DNA from: Sporosarcina pasteurii
Lineage (GTDB): Bacteria; Bacillota; Bacilli; Bacillales_A; Planococcaceae
Direction of reading: 5' to 3'
Length of the DNA stretch: 64,000 nt
Assembly: GCF_041295575.1 (NCBI RefSeq)
Contig: NZ_CP160452.1
Location: forward strand, 3,162,001 to 3,226,000
A program made the position numbers and the translations under genes. The notes beneath the pieces are model-generated. The model had not been told where the DNA came from, did not search any database, and worked only from the letters and a program-made list of their open reading frames with translations. Below, piece by piece: positions 43,167 through 52,275 of this stretch (positions are counted from its first letter, which is position 1; each line of letters begins with the position of its first letter).

Positions 43167-44516
43167 TTAATGATCAACTGTGACGGAAAGTTCCTTGACC
43201 AATAAAGAAGGTGAACCATAGCCACCTGGGGAGAACTCCAAATCTGCCCCAACCTCTTCTATCTGTTTTAAGTAATCAAAATAGTTCCCTGCAATCGTCA
43301 TCTGTTTGACAGGAGCAGTAATTTGGCCGTCTTGAATATGGAATCCTGTTGCCGCCACTGAAAAGTCCCCAGAAATAGTATTGGCGCCCGAATGTAAACC
43401 TGCTAAACCTGTAATGAGCACACCATCTTGAATCGAGGCAATTAAATCCTCTTTACTTTTCAAGCCTGGTGCAATGTACAAGTTAATTGGCGCAACTGAA
43501 AGTGTTCCTTTATAGGATGATTTACGGGCATGCCCCGTCGTTTCAACGCCGTCTTTTTGTGCGGTTTTACGATTATGGAAAAGTGTTTCCAACTTTCCTT
43601 CTGATACAATCGTCTGCTTTTTCGTAGCGACCCCTTCACCATCAAAGTTTGTTCCCCGTAAGGAATCTGGGTGACTTGGGTCGTCCACTAGTGTATACGC
43701 GGAAGATGCAATCGTCTGGCCAACTTTTCCTTTTAATAAAGATTGGTCTTTTTGCGTATTTTCTGCTGAATAAATAGGTGAAAATGTTGAAAGTAAGGAC
43801 GCTGAAGCATCATGGCGCATAACGACCGGATACTTTTTCGTCGGAATCGATTGCTCGCCGAGGTGTGACAATGCCTCTTCAGCTACCTCTTTTGTAAATA
43901 CATCCGCATCGATCGAATTGAAATCGCGCGTCATTTTAACAGCACTGCCCGTTTTCATCTCTTCTCCATCTTTCGCAACAGCCGAAACAAAAACGACAAG
44001 CCCATTTCTCTTTTCATCTATCGATAACCCTTTATCATTTGCAATCGCACGTTCTGTAGAAAAATCTTGAATCACACAGTAATTCAGCGTGACAATCCTT
44101 GGATCATACGCCAGCACTTTCTTTTCAATCGACTGAATGAGCGCAATCTTTTCTTCGTTTGGTACATTCGCTAAGGCTTCATTATAAAAAGAATGCGTAT
44201 TGTACTGCTCGCTTCCTTCGAAAATTGTCGTTCCGTCATCCTCGTCAAGAATGGATGCATTTTCTTTTGCTTGATGAATTAAAAAGGCAATGGAATCGTC
44301 ATCAACTTTTTCAGTGTAGGCGTAACCCATTTTTCCGTTATACAAACCACGAAATCCGATTCCGCCCTCTTCGGCAGTTTCATAACTGTCTATCGCGCCT
44401 TCAAAAATTGTACAGTGAAAAGAAGAAGATTTTTCATAATAGATTTCAGCTTCCGAAAAACCTGCGTTCTTCGCTTCAGCTAATAATTTGGATTGAAATT
44501 CATTGTTTTTCAACAT
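43167..44516 (-). CDS. tldE: TldE/PmbA-family subunit of the TldD-TldE protease
   Basis: 449 residues, modulator-of-gyrase family. It follows tldD with no gap. Contrary to TldD it lacks the HEACGH metal motif, and has the family C-terminal region (LHSGANTISGDFSVAATGFHIQDG). With TldD it forms a heterodimeric metallopeptidase that trims unfolded peptides; natural substrates in Bacillales are not clear. Confidence 0.88.
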   Translation of the reverse strand: MLKNNEFQSKLLAEAKNAGFSEAEIYYEKSSSFHCTIFEGAIDSYETAEEGGIGFRGLYNGKMGYAYTEKVDDDSIAFLIHQAKENASILDEDDGTTIFEGSEQYNTHSFYNEALANVPNEEKIALIQSIEKKVLAYDPRIVTLNYCVIQDFSTERAIANDKGLSIDEKRNGLVVFVSAVAKDGEEMKTGSAVKMTRDFNSIDADVFTKEVAEEALSHLGEQSIPTKKYPVVMRHDASASLLSTFSPIYSAENTQKDQSLLKGKVGQTIASSAYTLVDDPSHPDSLRGTNFDGEGVATKKQTIVSEGKLETLFHNRKTAQKDGVETTGHARKSSYKGTLSVAPINLYIAPGLKSKEDLIASIQDGVLITGLAGLHSGANTISGDFSVAATGFHIQDGQITAPVKQMTIAGNYFDYLKQIEEVGADLEFSPGGYGSPSLLVKELSVTVDH

Positions 44517-45911
44517 TTATTCCCCCTTCGTTCCGCCGACTGTTATTTCACTTACGCGAATCATCGGCTGACCGACATTCACTGGCAAACTACCGCTCAG
44601 TGATCCACACATTCCCGCGCCATGGCCTAAATTATTCCCGACCATATCCACTTTTTGTAATGTTTTGGCACCGTTTCCAATAAGCGTTGCACCACGTACA
44701 GGTCTATCAATTTTTCCATCTTTTACAAGATACGCTTCCGAAACCGCAAAGTTGTAGTCACCGGTTGCTGGATTTACAGAACCGCCGCCCATATATTTTG
44801 CATAAATGCCGTTTTCTGTAGCTGCAATAATTTCATCCGGCGTCGATTGACCAGGTGCAATATACGTATTGGTCATCCGAGATGTCGGGTTGTATCGATA
44901 CGATTGTCGACGGGAAGAACCGGTTGCCTCAGCATTCATCCGACGTGCGTTAAATTTATCAATTAAGTACCCTTTTAAAATTCCATTTTCAATTAATACA
45001 TTTTTACGCGTCTTTTCCCCTTCATCGTCTATATTCAGGGAACCCCACTCATTCGGAATCGTACCGTCATCAATATACGTAACAATCTCCGGGGCCACTC
45101 GTTCGCCAATTCGATTCGCAAAAACTGAGTTATTCTTCGCAACAGATGTCGCCTCAAGCCCATGTCCACAAGCTTCATGGAAAATTACGCCGCCAAATTC
45201 ATTATCAATGATGACCGGAAACTTCCCACTTGGACATTCATCTGCCTCCAGCATCGTCACCGCGATTCGCGCCGCTTCTCCTGCATAATGATGTAAATTT
45301 AAGTTCTCAATAAACTCAAATCCCGCATAAGCACCCGGCCCGTAAAATCCGGTTTGCAATTCCGCACCATCTGAAGCTGTCGTCTGCATTGCCAATCTAC
45401 TTCGTACGCGCGTATCTTCGACAAACTTACCTTCCGAGTTTGCAATGAGTACATTTTGCTCTTCATCGATATAACGAATACCGACTTGATGAATGCGTTC
45501 ATCATAATTTCTCGCAATGGTATTTGCTTGCTTCATAACCGCCACTCTTTGCGTATGTGCAACGGTCCTAGGCCATTTTTCAATATGATGAATCGGCTGG
45601 ATAATCTCTTTTTGAAGCGGATGAATCGACCCATTTCCGCCACTTTTTATAGCAAGCGCTGCTCGTTTCGCCGCCTTTACCAAACCTTCCTCAGAGAAAT
45701 CTGTCGTATACGTATACACATTTTGAAGTCCCGAGAAGATACGAATCCCTATCCCAAAATCCCGGCCTGAAATACTTTGCTCAATCTTTCCATCCTGAAG
45801 TCCAATTGAATTCGCATAACGATCTTCAATAAACACTTCAGAAAAATCCCCGCCCGTTGAAAGCGCGGCTTCAAGTACATTTTCAATGATTGACTGTTTA
45901 ATCATCTTCAC
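44517..45911 (-). CDS. tldD: TldD metallopeptidase subunit
   Basis: 464 residues. The metal-binding HExxxH motif is present in GVIFHEACGHGLEAT, and the partner-type C-terminal segments GGGSVNPATGDYNFAVSEAYLV and GNNLGHGAGMCGSLSG are typical of TldD. First of the tldD-tldE pair; the starts has GGGGGAGGTTGTG in front. Cytosolic. Confidence 0.92.
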   Translation of the reverse strand: MKMIKQSIIENVLEAALSTGGDFSEVFIEDRYANSIGLQDGKIEQSISGRDFGIGIRIFSGLQNVYTYTTDFSEEGLVKAAKRAALAIKSGGNGSIHPLQKEIIQPIHHIEKWPRTVAHTQRVAVMKQANTIARNYDERIHQVGIRYIDEEQNVLIANSEGKFVEDTRVRSRLAMQTTASDGAELQTGFYGPGAYAGFEFIENLNLHHYAGEAARIAVTMLEADECPSGKFPVIIDNEFGGVIFHEACGHGLEATSVAKNNSVFANRIGERVAPEIVTYIDDGTIPNEWGSLNIDDEGEKTRKNVLIENGILKGYLIDKFNARRMNAEATGSSRRQSYRYNPTSRMTNTYIAPGQSTPDEIIAATENGIYAKYMGGGSVNPATGDYNFAVSEAYLVKDGKIDRPVRGATLIGNGAKTLQKVDMVGNNLGHGAGMCGSLSGSLPVNVGQPMIRVSEITVGGTKGE

Positions 45912-46045
45912 AACCTCCCCCTCTACTTATTATAGCAATCTATTCGGTTTACGAAAGAATCTTCTTAGACTGTTTTATATTTTCAAACAATAATTAGTCT
46001 ATTCATCTTGTTGTTTGGTATATGCCTTGATTTAGATCGATTATG

Positions 46046-46215
46046 AATTCATTGGGCGGAGTTCAAAATTGATTGAGCGGAATCCGAAGCACTTTGCGGG
46101 GACTTCAAATGCAAATGCGCGGAATTCAATAAATTGAGTGGAGTTCAAAGTTGATTGCGGGAACTTCAATAGCTATTGCGAGGAATTCGGTTAAGGGTTC
46201 AGAGTAGGCTGAGCG
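46046..46215. repeat. Degenerate ~21-nt tandem repeat array (GCGGAATTCAA type)
   Basis: About seven or eight units of 20-22 bases, each containing a form of G(C/T)GGAxTTCAAA: GGGCGGAGTTCAAAATTGAT, GAGCGGAATCCGAAGC, GCGCGGAATTCAAT, GAGTGGAGTTCAAAGTTGAT, GCGAGGAATTCGG and others. Lies upstream of tldD in the 450-base gap that otherwise holds only the promoter and gene of the 32-residue peptide. A related array is at 59265-59435. Confidence 0.7.
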
Positions 46216-46298
46216 GTATCCAAATTCGACAAAATTATATATAACAACTCTTCAACAATAACATTCTCTGTATTGCCACAATCTTCCGCGTTATGACA

Positions 46299-46327
46299 TT
46301 GCCCGAAATTTCTTAAAGTGATATAAT
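46299..46327 (+). promoter_or_regulatory. Promoter of the 32-residue peptide gene
   Basis: TTGCCC (46299-46304), 17-base spacer, TATAAT (46322-46327). Confidence 0.75.
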
Positions 46328-46368
46328 AGATGCAAAGTGAGTGATCGATAAAAGGGAGTGAAGGCTTC

Positions 46369-46467
46369 ATGTGGTTCTTATACATTATGTTTACGCTATT
46401 TGCATTCGTTGGTATCGGTACAATCGCTGGTTTAGTTCGTACGTTCAGCAGCGACGGCAACCAGTAA
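46369..46467 (+). CDS. Small membrane peptide of 32 residues
   Basis: MWFLYIMFTLFAFVGIGTIAG followed by LVRTFSSDGNQ: one membrane helix in the first 23 residues and a short polar tail. AAAGGGAG stands 9-10 bases before the ATG, a sigma-A promoter is at 46299-46327 and a terminator follows at 46502, so all signals of a real monocistronic gene are present. Function unknown; I do not recognise the family. Confidence 0.72.
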   Translation: MWFLYIMFTLFAFVGIGTIAGLVRTFSSDGNQ

Positions 46468-46501
46468 TTAATTCACAAGTAATTTAAAAAAACGCTAAAG
46501 T

Positions 46502-46537
46502 AAAACAGGCGGAGAATCATTTCTCCACCTGTTTTTT
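46502..46537. terminator. Terminator between the small gene and oligopeptidase B
   Basis: AACAGGcGGAGAA / TTCTCCaCCTGTT followed by TTTT; A-run on the left allows use on both strands. Confidence 0.88.
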
Positions 46538-46545
46538 CATTGTCA

Positions 46546-48606
46546 TTAAATTTTTAATTCCTGCGTAACACCGATTTTATCCAGAATAAACGCATAGCAT
46601 TCCGCTGCTTCTCTTAAGTGATTAAAACGACCTGATTTACCGAAATGGCCGGCCCCCATATTCGTTTTAAGAACGAGCGTATTGTCATCCGTTTTTAAAG
46701 CCCTTAACCGCGCGACCCATTTGGCCGGTTCCCAATAGCCGACTCGCGGATCGTTTAGGCCGGTTGTGATATACATATGCGGATAGTCTTTCGCCTCAAC
46801 ATTATCATAGGGGCTATACGACTTCATATAGAAATAATCTTCCCGTTCTCGAGGATCGCCCCACTCATCCCATTCTAAAGTAGTAAGCGGAATCGTCGTG
46901 TCGAGCATTGTCGTTACAAGATCGACAAACGGAACTTCCGGAACAATTACTTGGAACAGTTCACCACTCATGTTCGCGACGCCCCCAACAAGCAACCCAC
47001 CCGCACTTCCTCCGCGAGCGGCCATTTGACTTGGCGTTGTGTACTTATGTGCAATCAGATGTTTTGCTGCGGCAATAAAATCAGTAAACGTGTTTCGCTT
47101 ATGCTGCATTTTTCCATCTTCGTACCAACTCCGACCCATTTCAGAACCCCCGCGTACTTGGGCGGTAACAAACACAATCCCTTTGTCCAATCCCGGAAGA
47201 CGGTAAGGACTGAAATGTGGATCGCTATTCGCTCCGTACGATCCATACCCATGTAAAATCAACGGTGCAGGGCCTTGATTAAACGCATTTTTCTGATAAA
47301 CCATCGTCATCGGTATTTTGACACCGTCTTTGGCAACCGCCCACAAATGCTCTTGACGATAATTCGAAGGGTTGTATTCCCCGCTAACAGGCGCAACTTG
47401 TAAACACTGTCGTTCACCCGTTTGCAAATTCAGCGCATACGTTGTAGTTGGCGTAAGGAACGTTTCATACTCAACTAACACTTCTTTCGCCTCGTAACTT
47501 TGATTAGACAGCACTGACACCGTATAAAGTGGATCCGCCCAATCAACCCGCTCCAACGCACCATCTTGGACCATCCAAATTTGCGTCAAGCCATTTTCCC
47601 GGCCTGCGACAAGCAACGCATCATGAAAAGGATGTACCGCTAAAAGATATTGGGCCTCCTTGTACGCAACAACGTTTTCCCTCGAGTTCAGGTCATCAAG
47701 TGGACAGCGAAGCAACTGGAAATTCTGCGCGCCTTCATTTGTTAAAATCAGCAAATCATCGCCCCAATGCTCTACGGAATATTCGATTCCATCCCGTCTC
47801 TCATCAATTAGCTGTAAGGGGGCCAGCGGAGAATCTGCATCTAGTAAACTAACCTCACTCGTCGTTTTTGAAAATGATTCGACAAAAATAAATTTTCCAC
47901 TTTGTGATTTAGCGATAAATACTGTAAACGTCGAATCTTTTTCTTCATAAATCATTTCATCCTGATCCGTATCAGTTCCTAAACGATGTCGCCATAACTG
48001 GGACGGGCGTTGATGTTCATCCACAGTAATGTAAAAAATGTATTCGCCACAACGACTCCATTCCATACTCCCAAATAAAAAGACATCTGGAATCTGGTCC
48101 GCCAATAGTTCTCCTGTTTCCAAGTCTTTAATAAAAATCGTATACCGATCCGTTCCATCCCGGTTCTCTAAATAAGCGAGACGAGTTTGATCCGTGTTAA
48201 TTCGCTGCTCGGTCACACTCAAATACGCATCTTCTTTAGCCAATTCATTTAGATCTAGCACTACTTCTTCCTGCGCTTCAGATAAATCACCCCTACTTTC
48301 CGCTCGCTTTCGTGCATAAATCGCATATTGCTTACTTTTATCCATACGAGAATAATAGAAATAAGGACCATATTGCACCGGTACGTCCTCTTCCGATTCA
48401 GGAACGCGGTCAATCATGCTTTGATAAATCTGTTCAGTTCGTTCTTCAAGTGGGCGCATGATTTCGTCATAGTATCGATTTTCTTCCTCTAAATACTGAA
48501 TAACCTCCGGATTGTCTTTATCCTTCAGCCAATAATAGTCATCTTCGCGCACATCGCCATGTAATTTATGGAGATGTGGAATTCGTTTTGCCACTGGTGA
48601 TTTCAT
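46546..48606 (-). CDS. ptrB: Oligopeptidase B (S9A serine peptidase)
   Basis: 686 residues. N-terminal beta-propeller region begins with DDYYWLKDKDNPEVIQYLEEEN, then a C-terminal alpha/beta-hydrolase domain with the nucleophile in ARGGSAGGLLVG, the Asp in TGLNDPRVGYWEPAKW and the His in GAGHFGKSGR. Cleaves short peptides, typically behind basic residues, in the cytosol. GAGAGGAGAATAAATTT precedes the ATG. Confidence 0.93.
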   Translation of the reverse strand: MKSPVAKRIPHLHKLHGDVREDDYYWLKDKDNPEVIQYLEEENRYYDEIMRPLEERTEQIYQSMIDRVPESEEDVPVQYGPYFYYSRMDKSKQYAIYARKRAESRGDLSEAQEEVVLDLNELAKEDAYLSVTEQRINTDQTRLAYLENRDGTDRYTIFIKDLETGELLADQIPDVFLFGSMEWSRCGEYIFYITVDEHQRPSQLWRHRLGTDTDQDEMIYEEKDSTFTVFIAKSQSGKFIFVESFSKTTSEVSLLDADSPLAPLQLIDERRDGIEYSVEHWGDDLLILTNEGAQNFQLLRCPLDDLNSRENVVAYKEAQYLLAVHPFHDALLVAGRENGLTQIWMVQDGALERVDWADPLYTVSVLSNQSYEAKEVLVEYETFLTPTTTYALNLQTGERQCLQVAPVSGEYNPSNYRQEHLWAVAKDGVKIPMTMVYQKNAFNQGPAPLILHGYGSYGANSDPHFSPYRLPGLDKGIVFVTAQVRGGSEMGRSWYEDGKMQHKRNTFTDFIAAAKHLIAHKYTTPSQMAARGGSAGGLLVGGVANMSGELFQVIVPEVPFVDLVTTMLDTTIPLTTLEWDEWGDPREREDYFYMKSYSPYDNVEAKDYPHMYITTGLNDPRVGYWEPAKWVARLRALKTDDNTLVLKTNMGAGHFGKSGRFNHLREAAECYAFILDKIGVTQELKI

Positions 48607-48752
48607 AAATTTATTCTCCTCTCGATATAGGTATTTTCTTCGTCAAACCATTGTTTAAATCCTCTTTTAATTTTGAAAATAGATTTTATTTGTAGCTATT
48701 AAAAAGTCGACGAAGAACCAGCCTCGCCGACGCCTATCGCTCAGACAACTTT

Positions 48753-49697
48753 TTAAGCAGTTACATCACGTTTTGTAAATGAAAGGAAACTCAAAACTAG
48801 GAAAATCACAACATAAACAGCAATGACAACTGCCGAAAAAGCCATTGTTGTATTGCTCAACATCGGATATCCAATTTCATACTGTGTGAGATTCGAATTC
48901 GCGAATAAAATAAACTTCGCGAACTTATATTTTTCCATAAAGAACACAATCATATTGCCTGTGAAATAAAGGAAAATAGAGACCCCAATCGCAAGCGACG
49001 TAGAGCGGAAAACCGTGCCAATCATAAATGCCAATGTTGACATGACAATTGTATTAATCAACGCTAAAAACATTAAATACAAGGACTTTCCCCAAACAGC
49101 GGACGTAGCAATCTCTGTTTCGTAAAACGATAGCGTGCTTTCTGTCGTTCCAGGGAAGAAAATAAACGCCCCAATCACGCTCACTACAAACATCACGACC
49201 ATGGCCAATAAACTAAACAAAATGACCGTCACATATTTAGACGTTAGGATTTTCCACCGATTCACTGGCCGTGACAATAACATTTTAATCGTCCCTTGTG
49301 AAAACTCAACTGATACTAAACTTGAAGAGACAATGATTGAAACTAACGTTACAATCGACATGAGTCCAAACGTGTCCAAAATAACCGATTCACGCGTTTG
49401 CGGCTTCGTACTTTCCACGTTCATCGCGATGTTAGCCTGAAGTTCTTCCTGGCGCTGCAATAGATGAACTTTATCTTCTTCATCTAACTCTGGAGCGGCC
49501 AACTCTTTTTCAACATCAGCCAATTCCATCTCCATGGACTCAATCCACTCCGTGTTATCGTACATTCGCTCAGATAATTTCGCCAGCCCTGTAAATCCAA
49601 TAATAATTGCCGCCAGCAAAATCATCATTACCCAAGTTCCTTTTTTCTGCCATAATTTCATCCATTCATTTTGTATGAGCTTCAGCAATTTGGCCAC
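48753..49697 (-). CDS. ABC-2 type transporter permease
   Basis: 314 residues with six membrane segments and a large acidic extracytoplasmic loop after the first (about residues 40-100, ELADVEKELAAPELDEEDK). It overlaps the ATPase gene by 32 bases. Such ABC-2 permeases export lipids, peptides or antibiotics; the substrate is unknown. Confidence 0.85.
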   Translation of the reverse strand: MAKLLKLIQNEWMKLWQKKGTWVMMILLAAIIIGFTGLAKLSERMYDNTEWIESMEMELADVEKELAAPELDEEDKVHLLQRQEELQANIAMNVESTKPQTRESVILDTFGLMSIVTLVSIIVSSSLVSVEFSQGTIKMLLSRPVNRWKILTSKYVTVILFSLLAMVVMFVVSVIGAFIFFPGTTESTLSFYETEIATSAVWGKSLYLMFLALINTIVMSTLAFMIGTVFRSTSLAIGVSIFLYFTGNMIVFFMEKYKFAKFILFANSNLTQYEIGYPMLSNTTMAFSAVVIAVYVVIFLVLSFLSFTKRDVTA

Positions 49698-50589
49698 CTC
49701 CTGTCAATTCTAAGAACTGATCTTCTAGCGTTTTCACATGTGGTTGGACCGCATAGAGTTGAATATTTTCAGCTGCCAACTGACCTACAAGAATAGGAAC
49801 CTCTTCTTTTTCAATTTGAAGAAGCAGTCCATCTTTAAATGACTCCATTAATCTTCCTTCTGCCATCAAAATCTGCTCAACTTTTTCTAACGGAGACGCT
49901 TCTATATAATAATGTGATTCTCTTGCATCAGACATCTCCTCAACGTTTAACAGTTTACCGTTTTGAATGACCGCAATCCGGTCACACATTAATTCAATTT
50001 CTGAAAGCATATGGCTCGATACAAATACTGAAACGCCTTCTTTTTCCGCAATACTTCTTAAGTACATCCGAAATTCACGAATTCCTGCCGGATCCAGACC
50101 ATTTGTCGGTTCATCTAATATCAAAAACTTTGGTCGATGAAGCAGCGCTTGTGCAAGGCCAAGTCTTTGCCGCATCCCAAGCGAATAAGAAGCCACTTTT
50201 TCATGAATCCGGTTTTGCAAGCCGACTTGTTGAACAACTTCGTCAATACGCGCTTTCGTCACATTCGGATGCATTCTCGCAAAGTGCACCAAATTTTTAT
50301 ACCCTGACATATACTTATACATCTCAGGATTTTCAACGATAACCCCTACTTTTGAAAGGCCTTCTTCAAAATTTTCGCTAAGTGCAACGCCGTCTATGTA
50401 CACATCTCCATGTGTCGGCTTCATTAACCCAACCATCATTCGAATCGTCGTCGTTTTCCCCGCCCCATTCGGCCCTAAAAACCCCGTAATTTGTCCAGGA
50501 TACAAAGACAAATTTAAGTTATCAATAATTTTCTTCTTCCCAATTGTTTTCGATAAACCGCGTAGTTCTACTACTGGTTTTTCTACCAT
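49666..50589 (-). CDS. ABC-2 type transporter ATP-binding protein
   Basis: 307 residues. Walker A GPNGAGKTT, Q-loop region VIVENPEMYKYMSG, signature YSLGMRQRLGLAQAL, Walker B LILDEPTNGLDPAG, and H-loop SSHMLSEIE. The C-terminal 90 residues form the extension found in BcrA-type exporters. Paired with the permease downstream. A fragment of a different ATPase gene ends just upstream (50591-50749). Confidence 0.92.
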   Translation of the reverse strand: MVEKPVVELRGLSKTIGKKKIIDNLNLSLYPGQITGFLGPNGAGKTTTIRMMVGLMKPTHGDVYIDGVALSENFEEGLSKVGVIVENPEMYKYMSGYKNLVHFARMHPNVTKARIDEVVQQVGLQNRIHEKVASYSLGMRQRLGLAQALLHRPKFLILDEPTNGLDPAGIREFRMYLRSIAEKEGVSVFVSSHMLSEIELMCDRIAVIQNGKLLNVEEMSDARESHYYIEASPLEKVEQILMAEGRLMESFKDGLLLQIEKEEVPILVGQLAAENIQLYAVQPHVKTLEDQFLELTGGGQIAEAHTK

Positions 50590-50590
50590 A

Positions 50591-50749
50591 TTACTTCTCC
50601 CCCTTAAATAAAGACGCCATCCAAGTCGTCATATCAACGCCGTGCAACTCTCGAATGTCATCTACCGTTTCACGGGCAACTAATTGCGCCCCACTTAGTA
50701 CTACGACTTCATCAAGCAAAGGTTCCATTTCTTTTAGGAAAAGCCATTC
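50591..50749 (-). pseudogene. C-terminal remnant of another ABC ATPase
   Basis: On the minus strand the frame EWLFLKEMEPLLDEVVVLSG then AQLVARETVDDIRELHGVDM and TTWMASLFKGEK-stop follows an in-frame TAG at 50750. It has the wording of the C-terminal end of ABC transporter ATPases (KEMEPLLDEVVVL), but no Walker or signature motifs remain. A 45-residue peptide from ATG 50728 could still be made. Its stop lies one base before the start of the intact ATPase. Confidence 0.7.
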
Positions 50750-50880
50750 CTATTAGCGAAATAGATGTTAAATTAATAAATCAATAACTTTTTCTTATCG
50801 CACCAGATTAGAATATACGAATAGTGAATTAATTAGTAGATGATTATACTAAAGATAGTAAGTATAAGGAGTGATTGAAA

Positions 50881-51249
50881 ATGAGCACATTTCTTACAGG
50901 TATCGACCATATTCAAATCGCTAGCCCACCAGATTCCGAGGATACAGCTAGAAAGTTTTACGGAGAATTACTCAGCATGGAAGAAATCTCAAAGCCCCCA
51001 AATTTGCAAGGCCGCGGAGGTTGTTGGTTCATTTGCGGTTCTCAAGAAGTACACATCGGCATTCAAAAAGATTTCGTCGCAGCCAAAAAAGCGCATCCCG
51101 GCTTTACCGTTCATGCGCTTGAGGAACTAAAACTACGATTGGCAGAAGCAGGCTATGCAATTCATGAAGAAGCCCCAATTGATGGACGTTCTCGCTTTTT
51201 CACAAACGACCCATTCGGCAATCGGATTGAGTTTTTAGAGTTTGAATAA
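50881..51249 (+). CDS. VOC-family (glyoxalase-like) protein
   Basis: 122 residues from ATG 50881, with AAGGAG 9 bases before it (TTG 50875 would be too close). Seen: GIDHIQIASPPDSEDTARKFY, a WFICGSQEVHIGI metal-type His, and the closing DPFGNRIEFLEF, i.e. one VOC module. Substrate unknown; could be a lyase, dioxygenase or resistance protein. Confidence 0.82.
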   Translation: MSTFLTGIDHIQIASPPDSEDTARKFYGELLSMEEISKPPNLQGRGGCWFICGSQEVHIGIQKDFVAAKKAHPGFTVHALEELKLRLAEAGYAIHEEAPIDGRSRFFTNDPFGNRIEFLEFE

Positions 51250-51390
51250 ACAACCAATAAAAAGATTTTCTACAAACATCTTTTTCATCCGAGTGCCCCT
51301 CTTTGCTTATATACGAAAATAAACGCGAATCGTTCAATTTTCCGCAATAAAGCAGGGGTTATTATGTCCATAACTAGAAGATCAAGAGTA

Positions 51391-51477
51391 TGTGTATAAA
51401 TGTTCATTCGACAGAAAACGAGGTTATCCACATGTGTATATCTAAATGAAAAATTAGTCGAAATGGGTTTATCCACA
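51391..51477. promoter_or_regulatory. DnaA-box cluster
   Basis: Three nonamers in 87 bases of an intergenic region: TTATACACA on the minus strand (51391-51399), and perfect TTATCCACA on the plus strand at 51424-51432 and 51469-51477. The consensus DnaA box is TTATNCACA. There are no origin genes nearby, so it would be a DnaA-binding cluster rather than oriC. Confidence 0.6.
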
Positions 51478-51522
51478 TTTAGTCTTGATATCATTCTTTT
51501 GGTTGTTGATGACTTTAATTTA

Positions 51523-51549
51523 AAAGAGTCTGCCGTGGCAGACTTTTTA
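51523..51549. terminator. Terminator between convergent genes
   Basis: AAAGAGTCTGCC / GGCAGACTTTTT with a very short loop. Confidence 0.85.
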
Positions 51550-51555
51550 TGTTGA

Positions 51556-52035
51556 TCAATGCTTCGTTTTAAGACGTTCTTTTCGATGCGCCAAACGTGC
51601 TGGACCCATTTCAAATAAAGCTTTTTCTTCTTTAGTTTCAGGTTGAACTGCTGGAACAGGAACTGGTTGATTATCTTCATCCATCGCCACCATCGTTAAA
51701 AAAGATTCCGTCGTTAATTTTCTAACGCTTTCTTTAAGCGGATTAATCGAATGAACGGTCACGTATACTTCCATCGAAGTTCGTCCAGTTGAACTAATGA
51801 CTGCCTCTAATTCCAAAACATCGCCTACTTTTGCAGACGAAACAAAATCCACTTTATCAATCGAAGCCGTTACAACTGCACGATTAGAATGTTTCATTGC
51901 TGTAATTGCCGCAATTTCATCGATGTATGCGAGTACATTTCCACCAAAAATCATCTCTAAATGATTTGTATCCGGCGGCAATACTAGTTTCGTTTGAACT
52001 GTACGTGATTCGCTCATTTTTCGTGTTTTCAACAT
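51556..52035 (-). CDS. Acyl-CoA thioesterase (hot-dog fold, YkhA type)
   Basis: 159 residues. NHLEMIFGGNVLAYIDEIAAITAMKHSN is the hot-dog helix with the catalytic Asp, followed by VDFVSSAKVGDVLELEAVI; both are typical for the BACH/YkhA hexameric thioesterases acting on medium to long acyl-CoA. AAAGGAG lies 8-9 bases before ATG 52035. Monocistronic. Confidence 0.9.
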   Translation of the reverse strand: MLKTRKMSESRTVQTKLVLPPDTNHLEMIFGGNVLAYIDEIAAITAMKHSNRAVVTASIDKVDFVSSAKVGDVLELEAVISSTGRTSMEVYVTVHSINPLKESVRKLTTESFLTMVAMDEDNQPVPVPAVQPETKEEKALFEMGPARLAHRKERLKTKH

Positions 52036-52109
52036 ATATTTTACTCCTTTAATTTAACGGTATTTACAAGTATACACTTATTTTGATTGGCTGCTGAAGT
52101 TTTTTCAAT

Positions 52110-52245
52110 GTACGCATGAAAGTTTGCAACGCTTCTTGAAATCTTAGCAACACTCACCAACCTTCGCAACGTTTTAGACAAACAATGCAACGCTTCCACG
52201 AAACAATGAAACACTCTCACAAAACCTCGCAACACTGAATTACTC
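52110..52245. repeat. Degenerate ~21-nt tandem repeat array (GCAACGCTT type)
   Basis: Six units of about 21 bases: TTTGCAACGCTTCTTGAAATC, TTAGCAACACTCACCAACC, TTCGCAACGTTTTAGACAAAC, AATGCAACGCTTCCACGAAAC, AATGAAACACTCTCACAAAACC, TCGCAACACTGAATTAC. Different wording but the same period as the arrays at 46046 and 59265. It fills the gap between the thioesterase promoter and the oppF terminator. Confidence 0.7.
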
Positions 52246-52275
52246 ATACCCTCCATAAATAAATTATTCCCAACA

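Noticed and set aside
46046..46215. Possible CRISPR array
   Set aside because: Units are contiguous and degenerate with no unique spacers of constant length, and no cas genes are in the window.
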